A DNA stretch of 24,918 nt from JAYWDA01 sp043747555. GTDB taxonomy: Bacteria; Bdellovibrionota; Bdellovibrionia; Bdellovibrionales; Bdellovibrionaceae. Below the pieces are notes generated by a model. It saw only the letters and a list, made by a program, of their open reading frames with translations. It searched no databases and was not told the origin of the DNA. Within the stretch, counting starts at the first letter, position 1, and every line of letters starts with the position of its first letter. A program made the position numbers and the translations under genes. Shown here one piece after another: positions 1-7,952 of this stretch. The stretch covers positions 1 through 24,918 of the forward strand of contig JAYTOY010000031.1 of assembly GCA_043747555.1 (NCBI GenBank). The letters run 5' to 3'.

Positions 1-9
1 TTGAATTAA

Positions 10-108
10 ATAAAATGCTCAAGTAATCATCACGTCGCTGCCGCTCCGGTGGTACACTTTGATGAAATTGGGTGGCGCTTTAAGATGAAATCGGACAAAT
101 CAATCTAA
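10..108 (+). pseudogene. Possible IS66-type transposase fragment
   Basis: A short open frame running in from near the left edge and ending at TAA 106-108 encodes a peptide containing VVHFDEIGWRFK. This resembles the conserved D-E-T-G-W segment around a catalytic Asp of IS66-family (TnpC) transposases, with Ile in place of the usual Thr. Nothing recognisable follows: the frame stops immediately and an HNH remnant starts. If the reading is right, this is a scar of a decayed insertion sequence. The match is short and made from memory of the family, so confidence is low. A chance peptide is the alternative. Confidence 0.3.
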
Positions 109-109
109 A

Positions 110-472
110 ATGGGAAAACCCAATATAAATCCAAACACAAGTCAAAGTGAAGCAGGTTTTGGTTTGCCACAAAAACCGCAAGCGGACTCCGCTACGGAGC
201 TTAGAAATCCATCCCCACAAAACACATCGTCGCTAGGAGACAACAGAAAGCGTGCACCGATTTCTGTTCATCTAAAAAGGCAGCTTTTCGCCAAAGCGCA
301 AGGATGCTGCCAGTCCATTGCACCTGATGGAAAACGATGCGGATCTTAGTTTCAAATCCAGGTTGATCACATCACACCTCTTACCTGGGGTGGACCCAAT
401 ACTGAAGATCATCTGCGCTTACTTTGCCGGACTCATAATCTGCTGATGGCTCGCCAGATGAGTTTGCATTAG
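110..472 (+). pseudogene. HNH endonuclease domain protein, C-terminal remnant with in-frame stop
   Basis: The frame from ATG 110 is interrupted by TAG at 347-349 and continues in the same frame to TAG 470-472. Read through the stop, it gives a typical HNH domain: a Cys pair (CCQ), CGS, then VDHITPLTWGG, an Asn-containing segment and LLCRTHN. These are the DH...N...HN catalytic and zinc-binding positions. The stop falls between the first Cys cluster and the VDH motif, so any product would lack the active site. Full-length proteins of this type usually have a long N-terminal region, which is missing here. The locus is probably dead. Similar HNH proteins are multicopy in Bdellovibrio-like genomes, which fits the proposed host but does not prove it. 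Confidence 0.7.
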
Positions 473-504
473 CTGCTGACGCGTTGCCATACGGCTACCT
501 TATT

Positions 505-534
505 TTGACACGGGGAAGAGCTCGCGATTTAACT
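505..534 (+). promoter_or_regulatory. Candidate promoter for the 540-3039 gene run
   Basis: A perfect TTGACA (505-510) is followed after 18 nt by TTAACT (529-534), a weak -10. The implied transcription start is at or very near the GTG at 540, so the mRNA could be leaderless; no Shine-Dalgarno is evident before that GTG. The rest of 473-539 shows no gene. Confidence 0.35.
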
Positions 535-539
535 ATTGA

Positions 540-1205
540 GTGAACTTTTTATCTCTTTATTTTCGAGCCATTAAAAAATGTGGACTTGGTCTTGTGCTGA
601 TTTATTTGCTGTTTACATTTTTTGATCAAAGCCTGACGGTTTTGATGGAATCTAATTTAAGATCCCCGAATGGTGCAACCGGCGGAGTGTTTTTTTTAGG
701 GGCGCTTTATCTGACAAATAGTATTTTTTTTACCACGCTTGCGACACTGACCTGTATTTTTGGTGTGACCCAATTTTCTGAATCTTGGTGGCAATTTCTT
801 GAACGATATTTTAATCAAAGCTGCATTGAAGTTGTGCGCGCTTGGGGAAAAGTTCTTAGCTGGTCATTGCTGTTAATTATTCCGGGGTTCATTAAATATC
901 TGCAGTGCCTTTTGGTACCTTTTGTTGTCATCGTTGACGCGAAATATAAGGCCGGCGAAAGTGACGCTTTGGCCGCTTCGGCCGCAATTTTTAAAAAGCA
1001 TTGGCTTTCGCTCTTAACTGCCGTGATTGGTTTTCAAGTGGTTTGGAGTTACGTTTCTGTAGATTTATTCGACGCCTACCGCATGGTTTTAAATACGCCC
1101 GTTCAAGCCGTTTTTATCAGTGCGCTTGAAGCCATGATTTTTCTGCTTTATATTTTAGTGATCTTTCGTCAAATTCAGAAATCGCAAATTGAAGGCCCGC
1201 TATGA
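540..1205 (+). CDS. Polytopic inner-membrane protein of unknown function
   Basis: This 221-residue protein is strongly hydrophobic, with about five membrane segments (roughly residues 15-28, 48-77, 104-131, 157-175 and 188-207). It ends in a short, charged cytoplasmic tail. I recognise no catalytic motif and cannot name a family. The GTG start is the first in-frame start after the pseudogene and sits just downstream of a TTGACA-type promoter candidate. Its stop overlaps the next start as ATGA (1202-1205), so translation is probably coupled to the IMPDH/GMP-reductase gene and on to murI. Operon membership is clear, but the link to nucleotide or cell-wall metabolism is only positional. Confidence 0.75.
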   Translation: MNFLSLYFRAIKKCGLGLVLIYLLFTFFDQSLTVLMESNLRSPNGATGGVFFLGALYLTNSIFFTTLATLTCIFGVTQFSESWWQFLERYFNQSCIEVVRAWGKVLSWSLLLIIPGFIKYLQCLLVPFVVIVDAKYKAGESDALAASAAIFKKHWLSLLTAVIGFQVVWSYVSVDLFDAYRMVLNTPVQAVFISALEAMIFLLYILVIFRQIQKSQIEGPL

Positions 1206-2248
1206 GCCTATTATTTGACTGGAAAGATGTCAAAAACCGCAGTCGTGGACTGACCTTTGATGATGTTTTGATCGTCCCTGCAAAATCAGCTGTAAGATCT
1301 AGGCGAGATCCTTCGTTAGCAACGCGCCTTACAAAAAATTTTAAAATCGAAACTCCTGTGATCAGTGCAAATATGGACACCGTGACAGAATCAGGTATGG
1401 CAATTGCCATGGCAGGTCTTGGCGGCTTTGGAATTTTACACCGATTTATTGCAATCGAAGAGCAAGTCTTACAAATTAAAAAAATGAAAGAGTCTAGTGT
1501 TACAATAATATCTGCCAGTATAGGCGTGGGCGAAGAATTTAAGTCGCGAGCACAAGCCCTTATTCAGGCCGGTGTTCAGATATTAACCATCGATATTGCT
1601 CATGGCCATTCTGTTCAAATGATGGAGACGATGAAGTGGCTTAAAGATTCCTACCCAATGATCGATTTAATAGCAGGAAATATTGCCACCCCTGAAGCGG
1701 CCGAAGACTTGATTGCGGCTGGCGCTGACGCCATTAAAGTCGGTATTGGACCGGGCTCTATGTGCACAACTCGAATCATTACAGGTTGTGGAGTTCCTCA
1801 ACTCACTGCGATCGCACTTTGCGCTGAAGTGGCAGAAGCCTTCGGAGTTCCCGTGATTGCTGATGGTGGTCTTAGAAATTCTGGAGATATCATGAAGGCT
1901 TTAGCTGCGGGCGCAAGCACTGTTATGCTTGGCAATATGCTAGCTGGAACAGATGAGTCGCCAGGAGAAATCGTCGGAGATTACAAAAAATATCGCGGCA
2001 TGGCTTCGAAATCGGCGCAAAGTTCTTGGCGCGGCGGCGTTCCCGAAGGCATGGCGGCCGAAGGAGAATCCACTACGGTAAAAGTTAAAGGCCCAGTAAA
2101 GGAAATCATTTCAGAAATTTCGGGTGGTCTTCGCAGTGGCATGAGCTACATCAATGCCTTGGAACTGTCAGAGATTAAAGACAAAGCTCGTTTTATAGAA
2201 ATTTCTGCCAGTGGCATCAGTGAATCCCATGCCCACGGATTGAAATAA
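1202..2248 (+). CDS. CBS-less IMP dehydrogenase/GMP reductase family enzyme, probably GMP reductase
   Basis: A 348-residue (beta/alpha)8-barrel enzyme of purine interconversion (IMP to XMP, or GMP to IMP). The catalytic-Cys loop reads GIGPGSMCTT (Cys188), followed by the phosphate-binding ADGG (220-223) and GGLRSGMSY. IMPDH is normally about 480-500 residues with a tandem CBS insert; here the barrel is uninterrupted, as in GMP reductase (about 346 residues). The flap lacks the Arg-Tyr pair that activates water in IMPDH and instead carries AAEG (Glu288), the position of the catalytic Glu in GMP reductases. In contrast, GVPQLTAI and the C-terminal GISESHAHG look IMPDH-like. The start overlaps the upstream stop by ATGA, and the stop overlaps murI by TAATG. 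Family membership is certain; direction of activity is inference. Confidence 0.9.
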   Translation: MSLLFDWKDVKNRSRGLTFDDVLIVPAKSAVRSRRDPSLATRLTKNFKIETPVISANMDTVTESGMAIAMAGLGGFGILHRFIAIEEQVLQIKKMKESSVTIISASIGVGEEFKSRAQALIQAGVQILTIDIAHGHSVQMMETMKWLKDSYPMIDLIAGNIATPEAAEDLIAAGADAIKVGIGPGSMCTTRIITGCGVPQLTAIALCAEVAEAFGVPVIADGGLRNSGDIMKALAAGASTVMLGNMLAGTDESPGEIVGDYKKYRGMASKSAQSSWRGGVPEGMAAEGESTTVKVKGPVKEIISEISGGLRSGMSYINALELSEIKDKARFIEISASGISESHAHGLK

Positions 2249-3039
2249 TGGACTCTCGCCCGATCGGAGTTTTTGATTCGGGCATCGGTGGGCTGACAGT
2301 CCTCAAAGAATTACTTTATCAATTCCCCAATGAAAACTTTATCTATTTAGGTGATACAGCAAGACTTCCTTACGGAAGCAAATCTGGCGACACGATCAAA
2401 AAATATTCGATTCAAAATTTAGAGTTTTTAAAAGCATACAATGTAAAAGCCTTTATCATTGCATGCAATTCGGCTTCAACTCAGATGCAGGACGATAGGT
2501 ACGAAGATATTCCTTTGTATAATGTTATTGGCCCGGGCGCTGAAGAAGCCGTAAGAATTTCGACTTCAAAAAAAATCGGCGTCATTGGCACAAGGGCGAC
2601 CATTTTATCCAAAGCCTATGATATAAAGATTAAACTCCTTTGCCCCACGGCTGAAGTTTATACCCAAGCGTGTCCGCTTTTTGTACCACTGGCCGAGGAA
2701 GGCTGGCTTGATGATCCCATCACAAATTTGATTGTTTATCGTTATCTGCAAAGCCTTTTGCAACATGACATCGATACCTTGGTGTTGGGTTGTACTCATT
2801 ATCCCATTCTAAAAAATTCGATGGCGCGAGCGGCGGGTTCAGATATTCAACTTCTGGATTCAGGCGATGCTATTGCAAGGAAGCTTCAAGAGGACTTTAA
2901 AATATCCAGGCTGGATGTCAGCAAACAGCAAACTCACGTCAGAATCTGTATGACGGACAGCTCATCTCATTTTATTTCATTAGCAGAAAAAATTCTGCTT
3001 CCTTTTCAGGCTCTTCAGTTTGAAGTGGTTAATTTATAA
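2248..3039 (+). CDS. murI: Glutamate racemase
   Basis: This enzyme interconverts L- and D-glutamate in the cytoplasm, supplying D-Glu for the peptidoglycan stem peptide. At 263 residues it has the family's usual length. The N-terminal VFDSGIGGLTVL carries the Asp10/Ser11 substrate loop. The two catalytic cysteines lie in ACNSAS (Cys73) and LGCTHYP (Cys182), and YLGDTARLPYG is also diagnostic. The ATG shares one base with the upstream stop (TAATG), so translation is coupled. The gene ends 2 bp from the convergent lysA stop, leaving no room for a separate terminator. Neighbouring DAP/lysine genes give a cell-wall-precursor context. Confidence 0.95.
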   Translation: MDSRPIGVFDSGIGGLTVLKELLYQFPNENFIYLGDTARLPYGSKSGDTIKKYSIQNLEFLKAYNVKAFIIACNSASTQMQDDRYEDIPLYNVIGPGAEEAVRISTSKKIGVIGTRATILSKAYDIKIKLLCPTAEVYTQACPLFVPLAEEGWLDDPITNLIVYRYLQSLLQHDIDTLVLGCTHYPILKNSMARAAGSDIQLLDSGDAIARKLQEDFKISRLDVSKQQTHVRICMTDSSSHFISLAEKILLPFQALQFEVVNL

Positions 3040-3041
3040 AT

Positions 3042-4241
3042 TTAAAGATCAATTGCCATTTCTAACGGAAGCTCATGCAAGTTGTACGTGCTGGACATCA
3101 CAGCACCGTAGGCACCCGTATCAGCGATCGCTATCAATTCACCACTTTGCATTTCCTGAAATTCACGGTCTTTACCCAGAAAATCAGAGGACTCACAAAT
3201 CGGACCGACGATATCAAAAGTCATCAGGGGCCGATTTTGATTTAAGGTTATCGGATAAATTTGGTGATAAGCGCCGTATAAACTGGGTCTGATCAAATGA
3301 TTCATTCCGCCATCAAGAATCAAAAAATTCTTGTGCGGAGTTTTTTTAATATATTGAACTTCAGTCACATATACACCCGCATGGGCCACCAGCCAGCGCC
3401 CAGGCTCGCACTGAAGTTCAGCGCCGAAACTTTTTGATTCTTCAGTGACGATCTCCGCGTAAGTTTTTAAAATCGCTTCTTCGGGCCCTTGATTTTCTTT
3501 ATAGTGAATTCCTAGGCCTCCACCGAAATCGAGGCGGTGCAAGGTGCTAAAGTTTTTCTTTAATTCTTCATAGACGGGCTTTAAGTCATGAAAAGCTTTT
3601 CGCATCATCGAAGGCTCCGTCATTTGCGAACCTAAATGAAAACTGATTCCGACTAACTCGATGCTGTCCTTGTACTGATGAAGGACGAGCATCGCCTCGG
3701 GAATTGTTGATAAATCCAAGCCAAATTTATTTTCTAGTAAACCCGTTGCAATGTAAGGATGTGTTCCAATATCAATATTTGGATTTAACCTTAATGAGAC
3801 CGGAGCTTTCTTTCCCAGTTGCTTTGCAATTTTTCCGACGCGCTCAAGCTCCGGAAGACTTTCTACATTTAACTGGTAAATATCCTGTTCAAGGGCATAG
3901 CGAATTTCAGTTTTAGTTTTTCCGACGCCGCTGAAAATAACATCGCTGGGTTCAAAACCAGACTCAAGGGCTCGTTTAATTTCGCCTGCTGAAACCACAT
4001 CGACATGCACTTTTTGATCTTTAAAAAATCTTAAGACCTTCGGAAAGGCATTGGCCTTCATGGCATAATGAATTCGAACTGGCGGGAGTACTGCCCGAAA
4101 TTCATTCAGTCTTTTTTGAATTATGGCTAGGTCATAAAGATAAATCGGCCGGTGGTAGTTACCGATCAACTGGGAAATGGGCGTTTTTCGCCCCTGAAAG
4201 CAAAGTTCATCACCGATATATTGTAGAGGCTGAGGATTCAT
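3042..4241 (-). CDS. lysA: Diaminopimelate decarboxylase
   Basis: This PLP enzyme decarboxylates meso-diaminopimelate to L-lysine, the last step of the DAP pathway. The 399-residue length is slightly short but normal for the alanine-racemase-fold type. Visible motifs in order are HYAMKAN with the PLP-binding Lys near residue 62, FHLGSQ, the PLP-phosphate loop FGGGLGIHY, CEPGRW, and CESSDFLGKDR with the catalytic Cys contributed across the dimer. The ATG at 4241 leaves only 15 bp to the divergent 4257 gene, so any upstream promoter overlaps the neighbour's coding sequence. No Shine-Dalgarno is visible. Gene context (dapD, murI, amidase) supports the call. Confidence 0.95.
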   Translation of the reverse strand: MNPQPLQYIGDELCFQGRKTPISQLIGNYHRPIYLYDLAIIQKRLNEFRAVLPPVRIHYAMKANAFPKVLRFFKDQKVHVDVVSAGEIKRALESGFEPSDVIFSGVGKTKTEIRYALEQDIYQLNVESLPELERVGKIAKQLGKKAPVSLRLNPNIDIGTHPYIATGLLENKFGLDLSTIPEAMLVLHQYKDSIELVGISFHLGSQMTEPSMMRKAFHDLKPVYEELKKNFSTLHRLDFGGGLGIHYKENQGPEEAILKTYAEIVTEESKSFGAELQCEPGRWLVAHAGVYVTEVQYIKKTPHKNFLILDGGMNHLIRPSLYGAYHQIYPITLNQNRPLMTFDIVGPICESSDFLGKDREFQEMQSGELIAIADTGAYGAVMSSTYNLHELPLEMAIDL

Positions 4242-4249
4242 AGTAGATT
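4221..4249 (+). promoter_or_regulatory. Candidate promoter giving a leaderless transcript
   Basis: TTGTAG (4221-4226), a 17-nt spacer and TAGATT (4244-4249) are correctly spaced for a sigma-70-type promoter. The predicted start falls on or next to the ATG at 4257, which has no Shine-Dalgarno. It lies inside the 5' end of lysA on the other strand. Confidence 0.35.
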
Positions 4250-4256
4250 AGCCTAC

Positions 4257-4913
4257 ATGAAAACAACAGTGTTTGGAAACTCCTCTTTGGGTTTACCCAT
4301 CATGGCGTATGAATTTGGCAAGGCCCCAGCGCCAGAGGTTCTTATTTTGGGGGGCGTGCATGGTGACGAGATTGAAGGTCTTTGGGCCGCCATGGGTCTT
4401 TTAAAAGCTCTTTCATCCTCATTTCCATTTAATCTGTCCTTAACCCTAGTTCCTCAATTTAACATTGAGGGGGTTTTAAATAAAACGCGCATGAATGGTC
4501 GAGGCGTGGACTTAAATCGCAACCTTCCCACCAAGGACTGGAGCGCTGAAATCAAAACGGCTCGGTATCATCCAGGTCCCCATCCCAACAGCGAATCTGA
4601 AAATCAAGCCCTTTGCCATTTCATCGACAAAAAAAAGCCAACGATGATTTTGTCGCTTCACTCTTGGTTTCCTGTGCTGAACGTCAACGGCGACTGTCTA
4701 AAGCAAGCTCAGATTTTAGCTGATCATACTGGATACAAGATTGATGCTGATATTGGCTATCCGACACCAGGATGTTTGGGAACTTATGCCGGATTAGAAA
4801 GATCATCACCGACTTTAACGTATGAAGTCGAACGGGGTCTGGCCATGGAGCCCATTTTAAAAATTCATGTGCCCGCTATTTTAGAGATGCTAAAAAGTTT
4901 AGAAACTACCTAG
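4257..4913 (+). CDS. M14-family zinc carboxypeptidase, MpaA-like murein peptide amidase
   Basis: A 218-residue metallopeptidase-fold protein without a signal peptide, so cytoplasmic. Zinc ligands are visible in GGVHGDEIEG (His35, Glu38) and LSLHSW (His135). Substrate-binding GRGVDLNRNLP and a catalytic Glu in LTYEVERG (Glu190) complete the M14 pattern. E. coli MpaA, which removes meso-DAP from the recycled murein tripeptide, has about the same length and the same GRGVDLNRN block. The neighbours lysA (consumes DAP), dapD (makes DAP) and murI fit recycling of DAP from cell-wall peptides. The related AstE/aspartoacylase group is the main alternative; the DAP-gene context favours the amidase. Confidence 0.75.
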   Translation: MKTTVFGNSSLGLPIMAYEFGKAPAPEVLILGGVHGDEIEGLWAAMGLLKALSSSFPFNLSLTLVPQFNIEGVLNKTRMNGRGVDLNRNLPTKDWSAEIKTARYHPGPHPNSESENQALCHFIDKKKPTMILSLHSWFPVLNVNGDCLKQAQILADHTGYKIDADIGYPTPGCLGTYAGLERSSPTLTYEVERGLAMEPILKIHVPAILEMLKSLETT

Positions 4914-4928
4914 GAAAAGGAATTTTGT

Positions 4929-5756
4929 TTGAGCTTAGAAAATATCATTGATTCAATTTGGACCCGTTTAGACCAAGGAACCCCTGCTGATAAGATTTCT
5001 TCTGCGGATCAGAAAGCCGTCCTTGATGTTATCGATCAATTAGACATTGGGAAATTGCGAGTCGCAGAAAAAATAGCGCAAGGGTGGGTCACTCATGCTT
5101 GGATCAAAAAAGCTATTTTAATTTATTTTAGATTACAAAAAAATATCCCAATGACAGCCGGAGAATTTCTTTTTTACGATAAAGTTCCAGTTAAAAAATG
5201 GACAGGATCTGAAGGCGTTCGCGTTGTGCCTCCCGCCTTTGCAAGAAAAGGTTCGTACATCAGTTCTGGTGCCATCCTCATGCCCTCTTACGTCAATATC
5301 GGAGCCTACGTCGATTCCGGAACCATGGTCGACACATGGGCCACTGTTGGATCTTGCGCTCAAGTTGGTAAGCATGTTCATCTTTCAGGGGGTGTTGGCC
5401 TTGGCGGAGTTCTAGAACCCCTTCAAGCCAGTCCCGTTATTATCGAGGATCATGTTTTCGTCGGTTCGCGAAGCATTCTTGTTGAAGGCACAATCATCGA
5501 AGAAGGCGCGGTGATTGGCGCTGGAGTTACGATCACAGGCAGCACCAAAATTATCGACGTCACACAAAAAGATGAAGTCATTTATAAAGGCCGTGTGCCT
5601 TCTTATTCAGTTGTGATTCCCGGAACCTATCAAAAGCAATTTAAGGCAGGCACTTTCGGAGTGCCTTGTGCTTTAATTATTGGAAAACGAACAGCCAGCA
5701 CAGATTTAAAGACGTCCTTAAATCAAGCCCTTCGCGATTTTAGTGTTCCTGTTTAA
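4929..5756 (+). CDS. dapD: Tetrahydrodipicolinate N-succinyltransferase
   Basis: This enzyme transfers succinyl from succinyl-CoA to tetrahydrodipicolinate in the succinylase branch of DAP/lysine synthesis. The 275-residue length matches E. coli DapD. A helical N-terminal domain (about 1-100) is followed by left-handed beta-helix hexapeptide repeats (about 105-225), with the DapD-specific VVPPAFARKG, GTMVDTWATVGSCAQVG and SGGVGLGGVLEP. The start is a TTG, supported by AGGAAAAGGA about 8 nt upstream; no nearby ATG fits the conserved N-terminus. It follows the amidase gene by 15 nt in the same direction. Its 3' end overlaps the convergent YihY-type gene by 17 bp. Confidence 0.93.
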   Translation: MSLENIIDSIWTRLDQGTPADKISSADQKAVLDVIDQLDIGKLRVAEKIAQGWVTHAWIKKAILIYFRLQKNIPMTAGEFLFYDKVPVKKWTGSEGVRVVPPAFARKGSYISSGAILMPSYVNIGAYVDSGTMVDTWATVGSCAQVGKHVHLSGGVGLGGVLEPLQASPVIIEDHVFVGSRSILVEGTIIEEGAVIGAGVTITGSTKIIDVTQKDEVIYKGRVPSYSVVIPGTYQKQFKAGTFGVPCALIIGKRTASTDLKTSLNQALRDFSVPV

Positions 5757-6687
5757 TATGAGGCTTATAATTTTTCTCATCAGGACGCGCATGAATAGCT
5801 TCAGGATTACTTTCCCCTGAAGCTAAAATTCTTGTGATCTCGGCTCCCGTGAATACAATCAGGGCCGAGTAATAAACCCAAACAAGCAACACGATTAAAG
5901 AACCTGCGGCACCATACGCTGAACCCACAGCACTTTTACCAAGGTAAAATCCAATCATATATTTTCCTAAAGTGAAAAGCAGAGCGGTCGCAAATCCACC
6001 CACCAAAGCGTTACGCCAAGACAGCTTCACATCCGGAAGATACTTAAAAATAACACCAAACAATAATGAAAATACGCTTAACGAAACCAGAGTATTCACA
6101 AACTTCCAGACTTCGCCCTGCTGCTGGAAGACAAATGACAAAGCCGCACTGGCGCCAAGGGAGACAATGGCAAGAAAGCCTAAACTGATGACCATACCCA
6201 TGGACAACAATCTTTTTCGCAACCAACCCCAAACACCCGAATGAACTTTATCTTCCGCATTCCAAATAACATTTAAAGAAGATTGCAACTGCGCAAAAAC
6301 ACCACTCGCCGCAAATAGTAAAACCATTCCACCAATTTTTCCGGCAAATCCACCCAGTTCTGGCTTGTCATTAGCGCTATTGACGATGGACGTGATTGCA
6401 GTGGCGGCTTGCTCGCCCATTAGGCTTTCAATCTGACTTAACAGTTGAATCTGCGAATCTTCTCCCATTAAACCAACCACAGCCACCATAATAAGAACAA
6501 GTGGTGCCAGGGAAAGAGCTGTAAAAAAAGCCAGAGCCCCCGACAAAGTCATAAGGTCATGACCCATAAATCCATTAAATAGTTCATGACCAAACCCTTT
6601 TACGCCTTTTTTCGAAAAAAAAGGCGCGGCTAAATACTTCTTCACTTCGTGTTTTTTAAGTTCTTCTGATTCCAAGTATTTCTCCAT
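5740..6687 (-). CDS. YihY/BrkB family inner-membrane protein
   Basis: This 315-residue protein has about six membrane segments, with HDLMTLSGALAFFTALSLAPL near residue 45 as the family's best-conserved block. Later come VFAQLQSSLNVIWN and YGAAGSLIVLLVWVYYSALI, followed by GAEIT, all typical of YihY/BrkB (formerly annotated as ribonuclease BN). The molecular function of the family is not settled; roles in envelope lipid movement have been proposed. The ATG follows the stop of the LolC-like gene directly with no gap, so it is the last gene of the long minus-strand envelope run. Its 3' end overlaps dapD. Confidence 0.88.
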   Translation of the reverse strand: MEKYLESEELKKHEVKKYLAAPFFSKKGVKGFGHELFNGFMGHDLMTLSGALAFFTALSLAPLVLIMVAVVGLMGEDSQIQLLSQIESLMGEQAATAITSIVNSANDKPELGGFAGKIGGMVLLFAASGVFAQLQSSLNVIWNAEDKVHSGVWGWLRKRLLSMGMVISLGFLAIVSLGASAALSFVFQQQGEVWKFVNTLVSLSVFSLLFGVIFKYLPDVKLSWRNALVGGFATALLFTLGKYMIGFYLGKSAVGSAYGAAGSLIVLLVWVYYSALIVFTGAEITRILASGESNPEAIHARPDEKNYKPHIKQEH

Positions 6688-7929
6688 TTAAATTTTACCG
6701 ATCGGTTCAAGAGCCACCTTTCGCGCCGGGGCCCAAGACCCATACCAACCCACAAGGGTCGCAAATAAAATGACCACAACGACCAGCGACCAATCTACCA
6801 AAGCCGGAACTTGGGGATCATAGTAACTGTCGGATAAAATATTCAGTGGATGCGCCTCAATGTAAAGACTGATTCCTGTCCCTAGGATGGCTCCTGAAAA
6901 GACTCCGCTTAAGGTCAGCATCAATCCAATTTTTGAAAAAATATCTAGAGTCCTTTTGCTGGATAGTCCCAGCGCTCGCAAAAGTTTTATTTCGCGACGC
7001 TTTTGAAATAGCAACAAACTTAAGACTCCGACAATCGACGAGGCCGATAAAAGGCCCGCCAAACCAAGAAAGACACCGATCACTAGTTTTTCAAGTTTTA
7101 AAGCAAAAAATAATTCTGAATTTCGATTCATCCATGTTTGAGCCGTGACACCTTCAAATTTTAGAACGGCCTCTTTTAAGTCCTCAACATTTTTTATATT
7201 CGGTGTCCAAACTTCAATGCCAATTTTTCGGCCGGAACTTTTTTGTAGTCCTAAAAGAGCCCGTCCCCGTTGATAAAACATAAATTGACCGTCAACGTCG
7301 GCTAAATTTGTATAAATCACTTTTCGAATTCGGACTCGGTCGTATTTTGGCACTTCTCCTGGCGGCAAAAGTAAACTTTCCGGTGGTATGACCGTTAAGA
7401 AATCGCCTTCCGTCACACGCAAGGCCACTGCTAAATCGGCGCCTAACGCGACTTCGCCTTCGCGGGGGATTTCATCAGGGCGCCAACGTTCCATCTCGGT
7501 TTCTTGCTGGTACTTAGTTTTTTTAGTTCGGTTTAATTCATCCAGGCGATTTTGTAAGTTCATCATCGATTCTTGGGAAATCCCTTGCCCCGTTGCGCCG
7601 CGGAATTGCCCGTCAGCACTGCGAAGAATGACATCTTGGGATTCGTACAAGGAAACATCAAGTCCAGGTTGCTGTTTTAAGAATGTATAAACTGGTTGGA
7701 CCTCAAGTAAACCGGCGTCCTTCACTGAGTTCATAAGGACTGTCAAATGAGGTTCTAGGGCAATGATTCTTTTTTGAATACTGTGATTCATTCCGTTCAT
7801 CACAAAAAGAACAATCAGAAATGCCGAGACGCTGAAAGCTATTGAAACAACAGACAGCCAGGCAATTCTACGAATCAAAGATCCCGCACGCTGTGAAAAA
7901 ATAAAATGTCTGAATAGTTCGATGACCAA
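6688..7929 (-). CDS. LolC/LolE-like FtsX-family ABC transporter permease
   Basis: A 413-residue permease with the LolC/E plan. It has one N-terminal membrane helix (about 24-46), a large periplasmic domain (about 50-270), three C-terminal helices, and the FtsX-like core with FQKRREIKLLRALGLSSKR, the cytoplasmic coupling region. LolC/E with LolD extracts lipoproteins from the inner membrane. No ATPase gene of that type lies next to it, so its partner would be encoded elsewhere, or possibly be the MlaF-like protein upstream. The start is TTG with AAGGAG upstream. The start codon lies inside the 3' arm of a 6-bp inverted repeat (7924-7929 / 7943-7948), which may modulate initiation. The gap from mlaD is 23 nt. 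Confidence 0.85.
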   Translation of the reverse strand: MVIELFRHFIFSQRAGSLIRRIAWLSVVSIAFSVSAFLIVLFVMNGMNHSIQKRIIALEPHLTVLMNSVKDAGLLEVQPVYTFLKQQPGLDVSLYESQDVILRSADGQFRGATGQGISQESMMNLQNRLDELNRTKKTKYQQETEMERWRPDEIPREGEVALGADLAVALRVTEGDFLTVIPPESLLLPPGEVPKYDRVRIRKVIYTNLADVDGQFMFYQRGRALLGLQKSSGRKIGIEVWTPNIKNVEDLKEAVLKFEGVTAQTWMNRNSELFFALKLEKLVIGVFLGLAGLLSASSIVGVLSLLLFQKRREIKLLRALGLSSKRTLDIFSKIGLMLTLSGVFSGAILGTGISLYIEAHPLNILSDSYYDPQVPALVDWSLVVVVILFATLVGWYGSWAPARKVALEPIGKI

Positions 7930-7952
7930 AGTGCGCTACTCCTTGGTCAGGA

